This document shows positions 1 to 11,756 of a stretch of DNA of 64,000 nucleotides, one piece after another. Below the pieces are notes generated by a model that did no database searches, was not told the origin of the DNA, and was given only the letters and a program-made list of their open reading frames with translations. The translations under genes were made by a program, and so were the position numbers. Position 1 is the first letter of the stretch, and each line of letters begins with the position of its first letter. This DNA is from Paratrimastix pyriformis (lineage: Eukaryota; Preaxostyla; Paratrimastigidae). Location: the NCBI GenBank assembly GCA_027972325.1, contig JAPMOS010000001.1, positions 1,211,001 through 1,275,000 of the forward strand, written 5' to 3'.

Positions 1-819
1 CGGTCAGTGGGCAGCCTCACGCCCATGGGCACGCTGCCTGCCCTACACCCGCCACCCCGTTCCTTCTCACGGTCCCCCTCCGATCGGCACGGTCCGCCAC
101 AGGGGCCACCAACCGGCCGCAGGAGCTCGATGAGGCGGCCCGGCGGCGGATGACGACTCGGCTGTACATTCCCCTCCCCGACCCGGCCGCCCGGCGGCAG
201 CTGGTCGAGCGGCTCCTCGGGCAGCACGACCACTCGCTCCTCCCCGAGGACATCGCGGGCATCGTCGAGCGCAGCGCCGGTCGGTGTCCCTCCGCACCCC
301 CGCTGCCCATCTCTTCGACCTCTCTGCTTTTATTTTCCCGGTACTTCTTGCTCTGCCTGACACACCCGCCCATCCTCCGCCCCTTTGTCCGACAGGAGGG
401 CACCATGACCATTCGTCTTCATCACTGCCCCCCCCCCCCCCCCCCCCCCCCAGGGTACAGCGGGAGCGACCTGCATGCGCTCTGTGCCCAGGCGGCGCTG
501 GGTCCGCTGCGGGAGGTGCGCGACATCGCCACCCTGCGCCCCTCTGATGTGCGGCCCATCGGGCTGGTCGACTTCGAGCCGGCCTTCCGCAGGGTCTGCC
601 GCGCGTCCTCGGCCCTCGGCCCTGTCTCATCGATGGCCCTCGGGTTCGGGTTAGGTGCGGGCCTCGGTGGACCCCAAGGACCTGGTCTCGCTGCAGGATT
701 GGAACCAGCGCTTCGGCTCCTTCGGGTTGCAGGACGCCGACCCCAACGCGGCCGCGGCCGCAGCGGCGGCCCAGAGGACGGGCACCCCCTCCCCGCCTCC
801 GCATCCCTTCCCCTCGTAA
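1..819 (+). CDS. Fidgetin/spastin/katanin-type AAA ATPase, C-terminal part
   Basis: This is the 3' end of a gene that enters from the left edge. An intron ends at 102, and coding runs 103-279, 454-593 and 655-819 (TAA). The peptide starts with ATNRPQELDEAARRR, the classic end of an AAA module (sensor-1 Asn and arginine-finger region of the meiotic clade). It continues with LYIPLPDPAARRQLVERLL and then GYSGSDLHALCAQAALGP, the small helical-bundle subdomain. The C-terminal VDPKDL-x-WNQRFG helix is typical of fidgetin-like 1, spastin and Vps4 relatives. These enzymes sever microtubules or remodel ESCRT and recombination complexes using ATP. Fidgetin-like 1 is the best guess because the tail ends in WNxxFG, but the N-terminal domains that would decide it lie outside. 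Both introns open with GTC (GTCGGT, GTCTGC); the first ends in a roughly 24-base poly-C tract. Confidence 0.8.
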
Positions 820-1241
820 CCGCCGCATCGGAATGTTTGATCCGCTGGAACAACAAGGGGAGAAAGAAAAGGAAGATCAGGGCGTCAGTGACCCTCGGGT
901 GGCGGTGAGGGTGACACCGATTGCCAGCCGTCGGCCCTCGGCTCGCCGCCCCCGCCCAGAGCCACCACTTGGAAGCCCCCGCCGGTGGCCCACTCAGGGG
1001 GCGATTCGGTGGCTGTGGCTGTGGCGGGCGGCAGAAGCGGGGGCGCCGAGTGAGCGGTGGCGGTGGCCTGCGTCGCCGGGTCGGTGGCTGTCGCGGGGGG
1101 CGCTGAGCCCGGGAGGGCGGCAAGGTCGCGGGCAGGCAGCGGAAAAGGCATCTCGGTGGGGATCCGCCACCGGGCGGGCTTCCCGGGGAGCGGATGCAAA
1201 GTGACCAGAGCAATCTGCGCCCAACCGCGCAACGCACATGA
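820..1241. other. Convergent intergenic gap
   Basis: This GC-rich stretch lies between the stop of the AAA ATPase (+) and the stop of the metallophosphoesterase (-). It must hold both 3' untranslated regions and terminators. The open frames across it are low-complexity Pro/Arg/Gly translations with no family resemblance, so no gene is called. Confidence 0.6.
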
Positions 1242-2392
1242 TTATGAGGCCTGAAAAAGAGGCACGAGCCAGCAGACCTCGGGCGGGCAGTTCAACCGCC
1301 CGGGTGGGTGCGAGCCGATACCCCGGGTCGTGTAGAGCCACCGGTCTTGGTAGGGGCGACGGAGGCCTTGCGACCACTCCCAGTGTCGGACAGCCTGCCA
1401 AGGGCAAACAAACGGTCCAGGGGCCCAAATCAGGAGGAAAGCAGACGTTGACTTGGCTGTGAAACGGCATTTTCCTCCGGAGGCAGCCAGGCATGCAGCG
1501 CAGGACGCGCCCATAGAGATCGATCACGGCGCACCCGCAGCAAGGCATCCGCACTTGGCCCCTACAAAGGAGCGATCGTTGATAACCCAGCCAGAAGGGG
1601 ACCAAACCCATGCGTGTGGCCGCTGCGGAAGATCCGGAAAAAGAGTCACGTTGGCCACGGAGAGGGAGGGCGAGCAGACCTGAGGACGAGGTCGCTCCGT
1701 ACGGCCTTCATCCTTTCGAGCGCGTCTGGGTTATGCTCCATCACAATCCGAGGGACATCGGCTGCCTAGCAGTGGGATCAATCCGAAAGCGGGGATCGGG
1801 CGCGGGACCGACCAGTGCCTGGGCCGGAAGGGCCGGATCGAAGTTGGGCTGCCACATGTCGACCATCCCCACAAGAGGGAGCGACTCCACAGGAGAACCA
1901 GCAACGACTGGAACGCCACCCATGAATGGCAGGACGACCTCGTTCCGGAGAACACGTGTACCATTCCTGCAGGAAGACACAGTGAACGGAGCGAACGCGC
2001 GAGGCGGGCCTTTCGAGCGCCTCGGCAACACTTCGTTCGGAGCTTGGAAGCCAATAGTCGTGATTGCCGAGGATAGCATATCGACCGAATTTCGACTGGT
2101 ACTGTTGCAAAAGAGGTGCCAACACGTTAATTGGAGTTGTGTCGATGTGGACGTAGTCTCCTCCAAATAAAACCAAGTCTGGAGCAAAGTCGTTGTTGAT
2201 TTTCGCAGAATTTGCGATGGTTTCACGGGTTAGGCGACCGTTGACCAAATTTCCATCAAAGTGTAGGTCGGCCATGAAGGAAATTTTGATGGGACGGTCG
2301 ATGCCTTCCAGCGGAATTTCTATTCGCTCAGCCTTTAGTTTCCCTCGGAAGAAAACTTTCGTCGGCCCGTGTCGGACTTCAATGTTCGCCAT
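1242..2392 (-). CDS. Calcineurin-like metallophosphoesterase (YkuE/TMEM86-independent MPE family)
   Basis: Six exons keep phase across the gene: 2392-2010, 1966-1813, 1765-1680, 1622-1608, 1561-1507 and 1394-1242, giving 281 residues. All five metallophosphoesterase blocks can be read in order: ADLHFDG, GGDYV, GNHDYW, a VMEHNPDALERM segment in place of the usual His block, and SGHTHGGQVRMP. The tail RWLYTTRGIG...RLNCPPEV is the family's C-terminal signature. Two metal ions would be bound by the Asp/His/Asn residues. Bacterial relatives of this fold hydrolyse phosphoesters at membranes, so the substrate here is unknown. No signal peptide or membrane segment is visible at the chosen ATG; an upstream exon remains possible. 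The first intron uses GC instead of GT (GCCCGC). Exon 4 is only 15 nt and carries the metal-binding GHTHG. The gene diverges from CFAP299 86 bp away. Confidence 0.87.
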
Positions 2393-2478
2393 CGGCGAGA
2401 TTGCCTGCTTCCGCCTGATCGAGCCTGTATCCCCACGGTTCTTATCACTAGCTTCCTAGTTTGAGCCGTTCTCTGAAA
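2393..2478. promoter_or_regulatory. Divergent promoter region, metallophosphoesterase / CFAP299
   Basis: Only 86 bp separate the two start codons, which point away from each other. The interval is more AT-rich than the gene bodies. No TATA box or other motif could be assigned with confidence, so this is called from arrangement only. Confidence 0.45.
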
Positions 2479-3677
2479 ATGGAAACGCAAAGCCATGCCA
2501 TGGAGCTTGTAAGTAACAGCCTTCATGACGGAATTGCCATGAAGTATGACACATACGAAAAATACCTTGATGATCTCATCAAACCCATCGGTTTGTTTTC
2601 CTTCGTTTTCGTTGTTATTTCGTCTCATTCCACACTCTGCGACCAGATCTATTTTATCTTGAGGACCAGGATGTTGCTCGTGAGGTCCGCAGTTTAACCG
2701 GATTTTTCCTATCATTCTGCATCAGCTCGTCGAAATCGGGTGGCGTGGACAAGGCGACACCTTGAAAAGAGAGGACTTTGAGGCCCGGAAGCAGAAAGCC
2801 GAGATGTTCAAGCAGGCCAAGAGTATGACCCAGCAGCAGACCCTCTGCAGCGAGGGTGTCGACCTGGCCAACTTCCCCTTCCGGCAGCACCTCGCCCGCA
2901 TTGAGAAGCCCGTCCGGGATGGCCGCTTGGCGGTCCGCCCTCGCACTTCCCCTCGCGCCTGCCCTGCTGTGGCCTGAGGATGTTCTGACGCCGAATTGAT
3001 GGGGCGTGTCTGGGTGTCGGGCAGGTGATCATCTTCATCAGGCACGTCAACTCGCGGGGGCAGGAGATCTCGGGGTACATCGACTACGGGCACCGCCTCA
3101 AGGTCCCCCCCCCCCCCCCCCCCCCCCCCCACGCTCCGACCCGACCCGACCCGACCCGACCCGACCCGACCCGCTGCGCAAAACCCTCGCCCAGATGCCA
3201 GCCGGCTCCTCTCCTCAAATCCCTCCCGGTTCCGTTTGTCGGGGGCAGGTGGAGGGGAGCGGTTCCGGGCCTACTTCACCGGGGAGCGGCTGCTGCTGCC
3301 CAAGCCCTCGGACCTGAGCTACTACAACTGGGAGACCCAGACCCTGAAGAGCAACGCCACGTCCAACTTCGAGGTCATCGCCGACAACGTGGCCGGGCTG
3401 CACTTCAAGAACAAGCGCGACCGCAAGCTCATCAACGTCGACCCCAGGGTCCGCTCCCCCCCCCCCCCCCCCCCCCCCCGCAGCCCAGCCCCGCAGCCTC
3501 TCTCTCTGCCCGGCGCCTCGTTCTGCTCCTCTGACAGGCTGCTCCTGGGTGGGCTCCTCTTGCTCGGGGGTTGGGCAGGCGGAGAACCCCGGGGACAAGA
3601 GCAAGCGGATCGACCTGCCCGACGACAGCTACCACCAGGTGGTCATCTTCGAGCACGAGACCCGCCGCAAGAACTGA
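2479..3677 (+). CDS. CFAP299: Cilia- and flagella-associated protein 299
   Basis: Six exons (2479-2590, 2647-2684, 2726-2932, 3025-3102, 3260-3448, 3579-3677) encode about 239 residues, close to the 233 of the human protein. Homology is clear along the whole length: [31 protein letters not shown], then [20 protein letters not shown], then [33 protein letters not shown] and the ending [13 protein letters not shown]. The protein is found in ciliated eukaryotes and is linked to axonemes and spermiogenesis; its biochemical role is not settled. Start is the ATG at 2479; an internal ATG at 2500 could also serve. The acceptor of exon 5 is the least certain, and 3260 is the choice that keeps frame. 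Two introns carry poly-C runs directly after the donor (3104 onward and about 3455 onward). Its presence says the organism builds motile flagella. Confidence 0.92.
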
Positions 3678-4198
3678 CCGGCCCCCCCCGCGGCCCTCCA
3701 CCGAGACCCCTCCTCGCCTGCCCGCCTGGCTGCTGGCGACCGAGGGCCCCCCGCCAGGTCCTCCTTCAGGTCACGCCGCCGCCACCGACGCCGCACAGCG
3801 CCGCCCTGCGCAGCGTTCCGACCCCGATGGCGCCGCCTGGCGCCTGGCCTGGCTTGGTCGCCCGCCCCGTGCGGGGCGTCCAGTTGGGTTGGCTCGCCCT
3901 CTCGCCCCCCTCCGCACCACCGCCCTCTCGGTGTGCCGCCCCGGGATCGGGTGGCCCGTCCTCGCGCAGGGCGCGGCACGGAAGACCAATCCGGCTGCCC
4001 CGGTTCCATCTTGGCTGCCCCCAGAGGGGGGGAGGGAGGTGGGTGGGGAGGCGAAGGACGGGCCCAGGGGCGAGGCGGGATGCGGGGAGCGGATTGGGGG
4101 TGGGTGGCTCGTATATACAGGGCAGCCGCTCGGCCCGTGGGCGGATGGAGGAGGGCAAGAAAGAGGGCAAGAAAGAAGAGAAGGAGAGGCGGCGGCGC
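3678..4198. other. Convergent intergenic gap
   Basis: This 521-bp GC-rich interval lies between the stops of CFAP299 (+) and the TEX47-like gene (-). Long frames cross it on both strands but are Pro/Arg-rich with no recognisable domain. It presumably carries both 3' ends. Confidence 0.55.
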
Positions 4199-5280
4199 CT
4201 AGTAGAGCTGCAGAGGCAGCGGAGGGGGCCACACTTTCTGCGGGGCCCGGCCACCCCACCCAGAAAAGGACACAGATGAGTCACCACGCAAGTGAACAGG
4301 GGAAAGGGAGGAAGGCGAGCGGGTGTGGCGGTGGCGGTGCGGTGCGGGGGACGAACCTCGCCCTCGAGCTGGATGTCGATGGGGGCGGCGAAGAGGGCGA
4401 GGAACTCCCCCAGGGTGCAGCACTCGGAGGGCCCGCAGAACCCCAGGAACATCTCGTTGCTGGGCAGGTCCCGGTTGAGGGGCTGCCCCGCCTGCACTCG
4501 CTGCTGGAACCGGTCCGGGTCTCGGGCAGCCTGTCGGGAGGCGGGCCATGAAGGAAAAAAGATGGGGCGGGGGTGGGGCGGACCTCGCTGAGGTTGATGA
4601 TGTGCTGGACGGCGGCGTGGATCTACCCGCAGACATCGGACGGACGGAGGTGGTGAACTCGTGGCGCGAGGGCCGCTCAGACCTTCTGCTCGGTGTGGGC
4701 GAGCGCGTTATCGGTGCTGGGGCCCGAGCCCACCGTGTGCGAGGACCAGTTGTAGAAGGCCGGGACCACATCATCGGTGTAATGTAGTACCTTGATGTCT
4801 TGCAGCATCCCGGGGTCTTTTTGCATCGCTCGCAGCATGTCGAAAATGGTTTTGGCCGAGGCCTAGGGAAGCGTGTTGAATCGAAATGATCTCGGTGATC
4901 GCGGACCTCCATGACATGAACGACACAATCTGGCATAATTAAAAGGATACCTGTCGTCGGGGCAATCAACCGTGACCGGAAACCCTCTGAGTAGTCGTCC
5001 TCTCCTGTCGGGAGGCGCTCCCGTTCCTTCTTCAAACGGATGTACGCTACGCCCCAGAGAACATATATTCCCCTTTACTGGTTGAGAAACAGACTTGTGA
5101 TGTCATCTTTCGTCTTGGTCCGATCTTCTTTCTTTGCGCAAATGACGATTCGTGAAACGATTGGTTGCTGCCCACCAAAAGCTCACGGTTAGCCGAAGGA
5201 ATTGGACGCTCACTTCAGACAATAAATTCTTGTTGCGACTTTTGTTCGAAGAGTTGAAGAAGCGAGACTTTTTGTTCCAT
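4199..5280 (-). CDS. TEX47-like (C7orf62-like) BLUF-fold-related protein
   Basis: Seven phased exons (5280-5221, 5167-5095, 5046-4907, 4862-4683, 4622-4584, 4530-4357, 4237-4199) give 234 residues. Recognisable parts are a first beta strand [11 protein letters not shown], then [17 protein letters not shown] followed by a helix [11 protein letters not shown]. These match the strand-strand-helix pattern of TEX47, in which a 'GLLL-P-HVVE' strand pair is diagnostic. The C-terminus VWPPPLPL also resembles that family. TEX47 is a small testis- and cilia-associated protein of unknown biochemistry with a BLUF-like fold. All introns begin GTCCG, GTCTG or GTTCG. The assignment rests on remembered family pattern and needs a profile search; that it is a real gene is much surer, because seven junctions hold phase. 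It sits next to CFAP299, another ciliary gene. Confidence 0.62.
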
Positions 5281-5510
5281 TTCAAACAGGTGATAGCCTT
5301 TCGAGCACCGGGGATGGATTGACAAGACGGCGGATCGTGTTGTTGTTTCACCAGGGACCGAACGGACCGCAACACAAGAATGCGGACCCTCAAAAAGGAA
5401 GAAAAATCAAAAAGAAAAATCGGAGAACTATACATGAGGCATCGCTCCAACAAAAAATCGCTCGGTGTCCGAAATGGTTCTTAGAACCGCTGTTCTGGAT
5501 CGATGGTCCG
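5281..5510. promoter_or_regulatory. Upstream region of the TEX47-like gene
   Basis: This relatively AT-rich 230-bp spacer lies between the ATG2 stop (5511) and the TEX47-like start (5280), both on the minus strand. It should hold the ATG2 3' end and the TEX47-like promoter. No specific motif was identified. Confidence 0.4.
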
Positions 5511-8500
5511 TCACCTTTCCCCCCGACGAGAGGATGGATCTTCTACAGCGTCCCATGCTTGAAAGAGGGAGTGAGCGAGTTCATCAGGAGACTCGGCGGA
5601 CCATCGGGCTTGCTGTCTGGGCCCTCATCTTCCGAGGCTGACCCGGAAGGGGCGTCCAGGGACTGGACGAGATGCGGCTGGGACGCCCGAGTTCTTGGCT
5701 GGTCGGGCTGTTGGTGGGGCTGCGTCTATAACCGGGGGGGATGATGTGGCAGTGCGGCTGCCCGACGGACCAATCGGTGAGCGCCCTGCAGCACGTCGCG
5801 GCCGGCGCCGAGAGTGTTCCGGAGCCAGAGCAGCGGCAGCAGAACGGTCGCCCGGGCGGTCTCCTTCAACCCGACCTGCGGCCCGGGGTGAGCCAGTTGA
5901 CATCACCAGGCTGGGGACTCAGGCCCGGCAGGCCCACCGGGCGGGGCGGGACGGACCGGGATGCTCTCGTCGAAGCTGCGAATGGCCGTCCGGACGGTGG
6001 TTGCCGACTCCTTGTACGCCGACGCGATCTGCCCCCCTGCTTGGTGCAGGGCTGAGCCGAAGAGAGCCAGTCAGGACGCCCATGTCATGTGGGAAGCGCT
6101 GCGCAGACCGCTCTTAAAATTTGGGGGCGTCGCCGCTGGGGGCCGCTCGGGAAGGGCATTGGACCCGGCCACCAACGAGGTGCCCTGACACATGGCGGGA
6201 GGATGAAGGGCCGCCAGAAGGGATGGGGCCAGACCTTCTCGGCCAGGGACGCGAGGCCCCCCACCACCGCCGAGGCCACCTACCGCCAGCCCACAGAGCA
6301 GATCCAATGGGAAGATGAGTGTCACATGGGGAGGAAGACGATGGCGGGGCGGATCAGGAGGGCGAAGCGACGGGAGAGCGGGCTCGGGCGACGGACGGCG
6401 CAGTTCTTCTCGAGAAGCGCCACAGGCAGCGACTGCGCCCCCACCACAGAACCCCCAGGCACGGAAGCACGGACATGAGCAGGGCGAATGTGAATGTGGG
6501 ACCCTCTCGCTGCCGGTGCTCGGTGCTCGGTTCGTGTCCAAGCCTGGCCCATGTGGACGGACCTTCAGGGGCGCCGCGCTGATGGCCGCGTTGCCCGTGA
6601 AGAAGTTCCGGGCGCCCTCGACCACCCGGTAGATGGGATGGATGTACCGGTTGCTCTCCAGATAGGCCGCTGTGCCGCCACGCACATGACATCCCCATGC
6701 GTGCAATTCGATTCGGTTCGGCGACCCCCGGGGGGAGGGGGGACGGGGCCAGAGGTGGCGGCCCGGCCGGGACGGACCGACGACGGGCCAGAGCTCCTGC
6801 AGGGCCTCGTCCGCGATGGATCCCGTGAAGGCGCTCAGCAGCCGGCCCCACCCGCCCGACACCTTGGCAGGGAGGGCGATGAGATCGGCAAAGTCGAGGG
6901 ACGGGGGACGGGGGGCAGACCCCGTGGACGAGCTGGGGCTTGAAGGCCAGGGCCATGTTGTCGATGGGGGCCAGCTGGATGGCTTCCGACCATTCGCGCT
7001 GCGCCCGGCCCGGACAGCCACGCAGACGGGTTTGGGGTGCAGCAGCAGAGACGCACCGTGGTGGCGGCAGGCGGCCACCGGGGAAGCGGACCTTGAGGAA
7101 GCGGCGCAGGTCGGCCTTGCCTGGGTGATAGTCGACCAGCAGCTGCAGCCGGGAGAGCGCCGCCCGAGCTGCGAGCGGACGAGGGAAGTCATTCGCACGC
7201 AGGCCAAAAGGGAAAGGGCTGGGCAGAGCTGGGCAGAGCTGGGCAGGGCTGGGCAGGGCTGGGCAGGCGATGGGGATCGGGATGGCGGACAGAAGCAGGT
7301 CGGCAGGCCCGCGATGCGCGGCGGCAGGGGGCCCAAGTTGGGGAATTCCTGCGCGGTCGCCGGGGAAGGGCGGGGCGGCGGTATGAACGATGAGCAGGGC
7401 AAGGGCAAGGGCAAGGGCAAGGGCAAGGGGGCTGAGGGGCGCTGGCTGGGGGGTTGCGTCGACGGACCCCAGCGAAGAACCGCTTGAGGAAGTCCAGTGT
7501 CGCCGACTCGATCCGGACCCGGAGAGGCGCCAGGAAAAGCTGCCAGGGGAGGGGCGGGGGCGCGACAGATCGTGAGCAGGAGCGCGGGGGGGGGGGGGGG
7601 GGGGGGGGGGGGGTGAGGGAGGGGAGAGAGGGATGGAGGGACCGAGCTGGGCGTGGTGAGGGCATGGGTGTGGTGAGGGCATGGGTGTGGTGAGGGCATG
7701 GGTGTGGTGAGGGCATGGCGTGGGTGTGTGGGCGCGACCTCGAGGTCCCAGTCGGCGAGGGGCACGCCGGCGGGTGTGGTGCCGCCCACCTCGAGGGCGG
7801 TCCACTGCAGGTCGATCAGCGGCACCGGCAGCGGCTCCGTGGTGCCCACCGACTCGGGTCCCAGCGGGGGTGGGGTGGCTGTACTGCGGGCGACCGAGCC
7901 GGCGGCGGAAGGGGGGGGGAGGGTGGGAGGGGGAGGTGGCTGGGGGTGCCGCATTGTAGGGCGGCTGCCCGGGCCCATCCTCCAGCGGGCATCCGGGGGC
8001 GATCGGAGGCCGCGGATGGGCCCGCCGCGCGGCGGGGTGACTCCAGTCCCGCTGGAAGATCACCTCACTGCGCCCCATCGGAAAAAACCATGTCAGGCCC
8101 AGGTCAGGTCAGGAGGTCAGGGGTCGGGCCATGCCATGTCGGGCCATAGGGGTCGGGCCAGTCACGTGGTGGGCAGACCGGTCGGTGGCGTCGATGTGGT
8201 TGCGGAGGGCGACGTTCTGGAAGGCGAGGTGGGCGGCCCACTGGTAGGCCGACCCGGGGCGGCCCTCGAAGACGTCAAACTGCCCCCCACAAGCAGCCGC
8301 GCCCAACGAAAAGAGGAGCAGGGCGGTGTGGGCCAGCAGAACATCGAGTGATGGCCGTGGCCGGGCAGGGCGGATGGCGACGGCTGGGAAGCGGGCCGAG
8401 CGAAGCGGGGCGTGGGCTGCCGGGCGGACCTTCATCAGCCAGTCGCCGATGTCGAGGGACACCGAGTCGCGCGTCCTGCAGCCCCCAGCGAGCCATCCCG

Positions 8501-11500
8501 CCAAAGAACAGGTCGGGGGGGGGGGGGGGGGGGGGGAGAGATCGTGTGGGAGTCGTCCGTTGGCGGAAGGGGACGGGCCGGTGGGCCGAGAGGGCGGGAT
8601 GATGGGGGGCGTGTGCTGGATCTTGGCCAGGAGGGCGGGATGATGGGGGGCGTGTGCTGGATGCTTGGCCAGGAGGGCGGGAGGGCGGGAGGGCGGGCAG
8701 GCAGGGACGGACGTCTGGGCGAGGATGTTTGGCCAGGCCTGGCCGCCGCACAGGTCGGCGTGGAGGCACCGGACCCGCATGTTGCACGTGAACGACAGGG
8801 GCGGCGGCACCCGCGCCCGCTGGGGGTCGGCGGGCTGGGGCGGCCGCTCGGGGGGCGGGTGGGGCAGGGGGGGCGGAGGCAGGGTGACCGTGGTGACGAT
8901 GCTCCCCGTGACCAGCCCCGGCCGCGCGTCCGGGCGCGGGCTGAGAAGATGGCGGCGAGATGGACAAACACATGGGAATGGGGGCAATGAAGATGGTGAG
9001 ATCGAGGGGGATCAACGAGCTCGGAACGAAGAACCCATCGAGGTGGGCGGGGGTGCCCCGGGCAGTGGGGTCGAGGGAAGGGAAGTGGGGAAGGGAAGGG
9101 AAGTGGGGAGAAGGGAAGCGGGGAAGGGAAGTGGGGAAGGGAAGTGGGGAAGGGAAGTGGGGGAGGGAAGTGGGGAAGCGCACGAGGAGGACGGACGAGG
9201 CCGCGAGGGGCAGCGGGACGGCCATGGGGATTACCTCCTCGAGCGCCGGGCCCTGACCATGCTGGCCCTGCTGGCCCTGCTGGCCCTGCTGGCCCTGCTG
9301 GCCCTGCTGGCCCTGCTGGCCCTGCTGGCCCTGCTGGCCCTGCTGGCCCTGCTGGCCCTGCTGGCCCTGCTGGCCCTGGGGCGGCACCCCCTCGATGGGC
9401 TCGAACCAGCGCTCGTCCATGGAATCCCCGAGGTCGGCGGACTGCCCCTGGGGGACCTGCGGCACCGGGGACAGGGCCGGGGCCGGGGCCGGGGCCACGT
9501 CGCCCCAGGCCGGGTCCACCCGGGCTGGAGGGGGCTGCGTCTGGGGCGTCTGGGGCGGCTGGCCTGCGGTGGCTGCGACGGGGCTCTCGGCTGGGCCGCG
9601 CGGTGGAAGGTTGGAGGGTTGAGGTTCCTTTGGGGCCTCGTCGAGAGGGCTTTCGCGGGCGTCCCGGAACATGTCCTCGTCGTCATCGCCGTCGCCCTCG
9701 TCGTCGGAGAGCATGGGGGGCTGCCTGGAGGATGGCCCCCCGCCATCCGGGGTCCCGAGGGTCGTCTCGGCCGAAGCGGAGGCGACGGGGCCTGGGGGCA
9801 GCCCCGTGGCGGCCGTGGCGGTGCTGGTGGTGTCGGCGCTGAAGGTGGGCATCTCGGCGTCCTCGTCGTCGCTCACCGGAGTCAGCCCCGCCTCCTCCAT
9901 CTCAGCCCTGGCCCCGGCCCCGACTCCGGCTGGCCGCTGCTCGGGCTCGAAGGTGGCGTGGGTTGTGGGCGGCACGAAGGCCAGCGAGGAGGCAGCCTGG
10001 AAGAGGATGCTGCTCGATTCGAGGCTCCCGGCGGCGGGGGCGCCCCCAGGGGGCAGGTTCTCCCGGAGGTGCTGCAGGGTGGCCTCGAGCGGGTCCATGG
10101 GGGCCCGTCGCGCAGTGGGCGGTGCCGGCGGGGGGGCCGCTGCTGCTGGCGGTGCTGGGGGCGGGGGCGGGGACACGGATGGGAGGGGCGGCCGGGCAGG
10201 CAGGTTGGGAATGTATGGCTCGGCCGGGGCGCCGGTGATGGAAGTGCCGAGGGCGGCCATCATCGATGCGCTCACGTCCCCCGCGGGCCGGGGCGCCTTC
10301 CACTCGGCCGCCCCCAGGCCGTCCAGCGAGGGGTAGAGATCGAGATGCCGCAACCCGGCCGAGGCGGGCGGGGCGCCCCGGGGCGGCGGGGGCGCGTACT
10401 CGTCGCGGATGAGAGCCCCAATGTCCGCCCGGAGGAAGCCCTGGGCCGGGGCCTCGACCCTGGCCGGCGGGGCGGCCTGGCGGCTGATGGAACCCGTGGC
10501 CACGTGGCCCACAGGGGGCCGCCCGCCCCGAGACTGCCGGTCGGCCGTCGGGGCGCTGGGGCGGCGTCGATCGGTGGCGAGGAGGCTCTCGGGCTCGTCC
10601 CCGTCCGACCCGCCGGCAACCAGGTCGCTCGGGGCGGGTGCGCGGCCCGCCCCCGAGGGGAGCGCAGGCAGGCGGAGCATGTGGTCCGAGGAGAGTGGCC
10701 AGCGGGCCTCCGGGTCCGGGTCGGGCAGCTCGGGCGGCCAGGCGACGGGCCGCCGCTCGGTCAGGGCGCGCAGCAGGGCCTGCTGGTGGACCATGGCCCG
10801 GTCCAGCATGTCCTTCAGCGAGACTGCCCCGCCACAGCAGCCCCACCACCGCCCGGGGTCAGGTCCAGCCGTGGAAGAGAGCGGGGGGGGGGGGGGGGGG
10901 GGGGGGCGGACCGAGGAGCCCCGGGCAGAAGGCCGGGTGGGGAGCTGATCCTCGGGCAGCGCAATGGGGGGGAAAGTGCGAAAAGGGGAAAGGGGAGGGA
11001 AGGAAGGGAAGGCAGCCCCCGAAGAAGGTCAGAGAAAGGAGGATCCAGTTAAGGGAAGACACATCCGGGCGCATGGCTCGGAGGGTGAGTGGCCGGGGCG
11101 GGGCGGGGATGTGTGGGCGGGGCGGGGCGGGGCGGGGCGGGGCCGATATAACATGTCCACGAGGCGCATGACCAGGTCGAAGCCCACCTCGTAGCTGTTC
11201 TGGTGCAGCATCAGGGTCAGTTTGCCCAGGTCGAGGTCCACCATCCCCGTGCGGCTCCCCACCCGGCCCGTGTACGGGTCCCGCAGGACGGGCACCAGGT
11301 GGGCCAGCCGCTGGTGGATGGCCCATGGCTGGTCGGGCCGGTCCGCGGCGAGGGCCCGGGGCGGGTCGAGCATCCGAAAGGCCAGCTGGTTCACCACGGC
11401 CAGCGTCACGTAGCCGGCGTTCTGGGTGGGGGCCGCGCGCCGAGGCGGGGCGGGGACGGATATGAGCGATCCAGGGGCCAGCGCGGGTGCGTGTCTGGAG

Positions 11501-11721
11501 GCGGGTGGGGCATCTGCAGCGGCGGCCTGGAGTTTGGGGGGCGGGCTGGCGACCTGGCAGGAGCGGGCGAAGGTGACGCCCTCCACCTTGGCCTCGGCCA
11601 GGTGGTGGCTCTCGCGGCAGTCCATGGCCACCAGTCGCCCGCAGTGCAGCATCCCCTCCAGCCGGGGGTACGTCCGCACCTGCCCAGGGAAGGACGCCCA
11701 ACGTCAGATCGGCCGCGCGAT

Positions 11722-11756
<35 letters not shown>

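Noticed and set aside
11721-11753. Poly-G/poly-C runs as assembly gaps or sequencing artefacts
   Set aside because: Lengths may be inexact, but the runs follow gene strand and intron position consistently, which an artefact would not.
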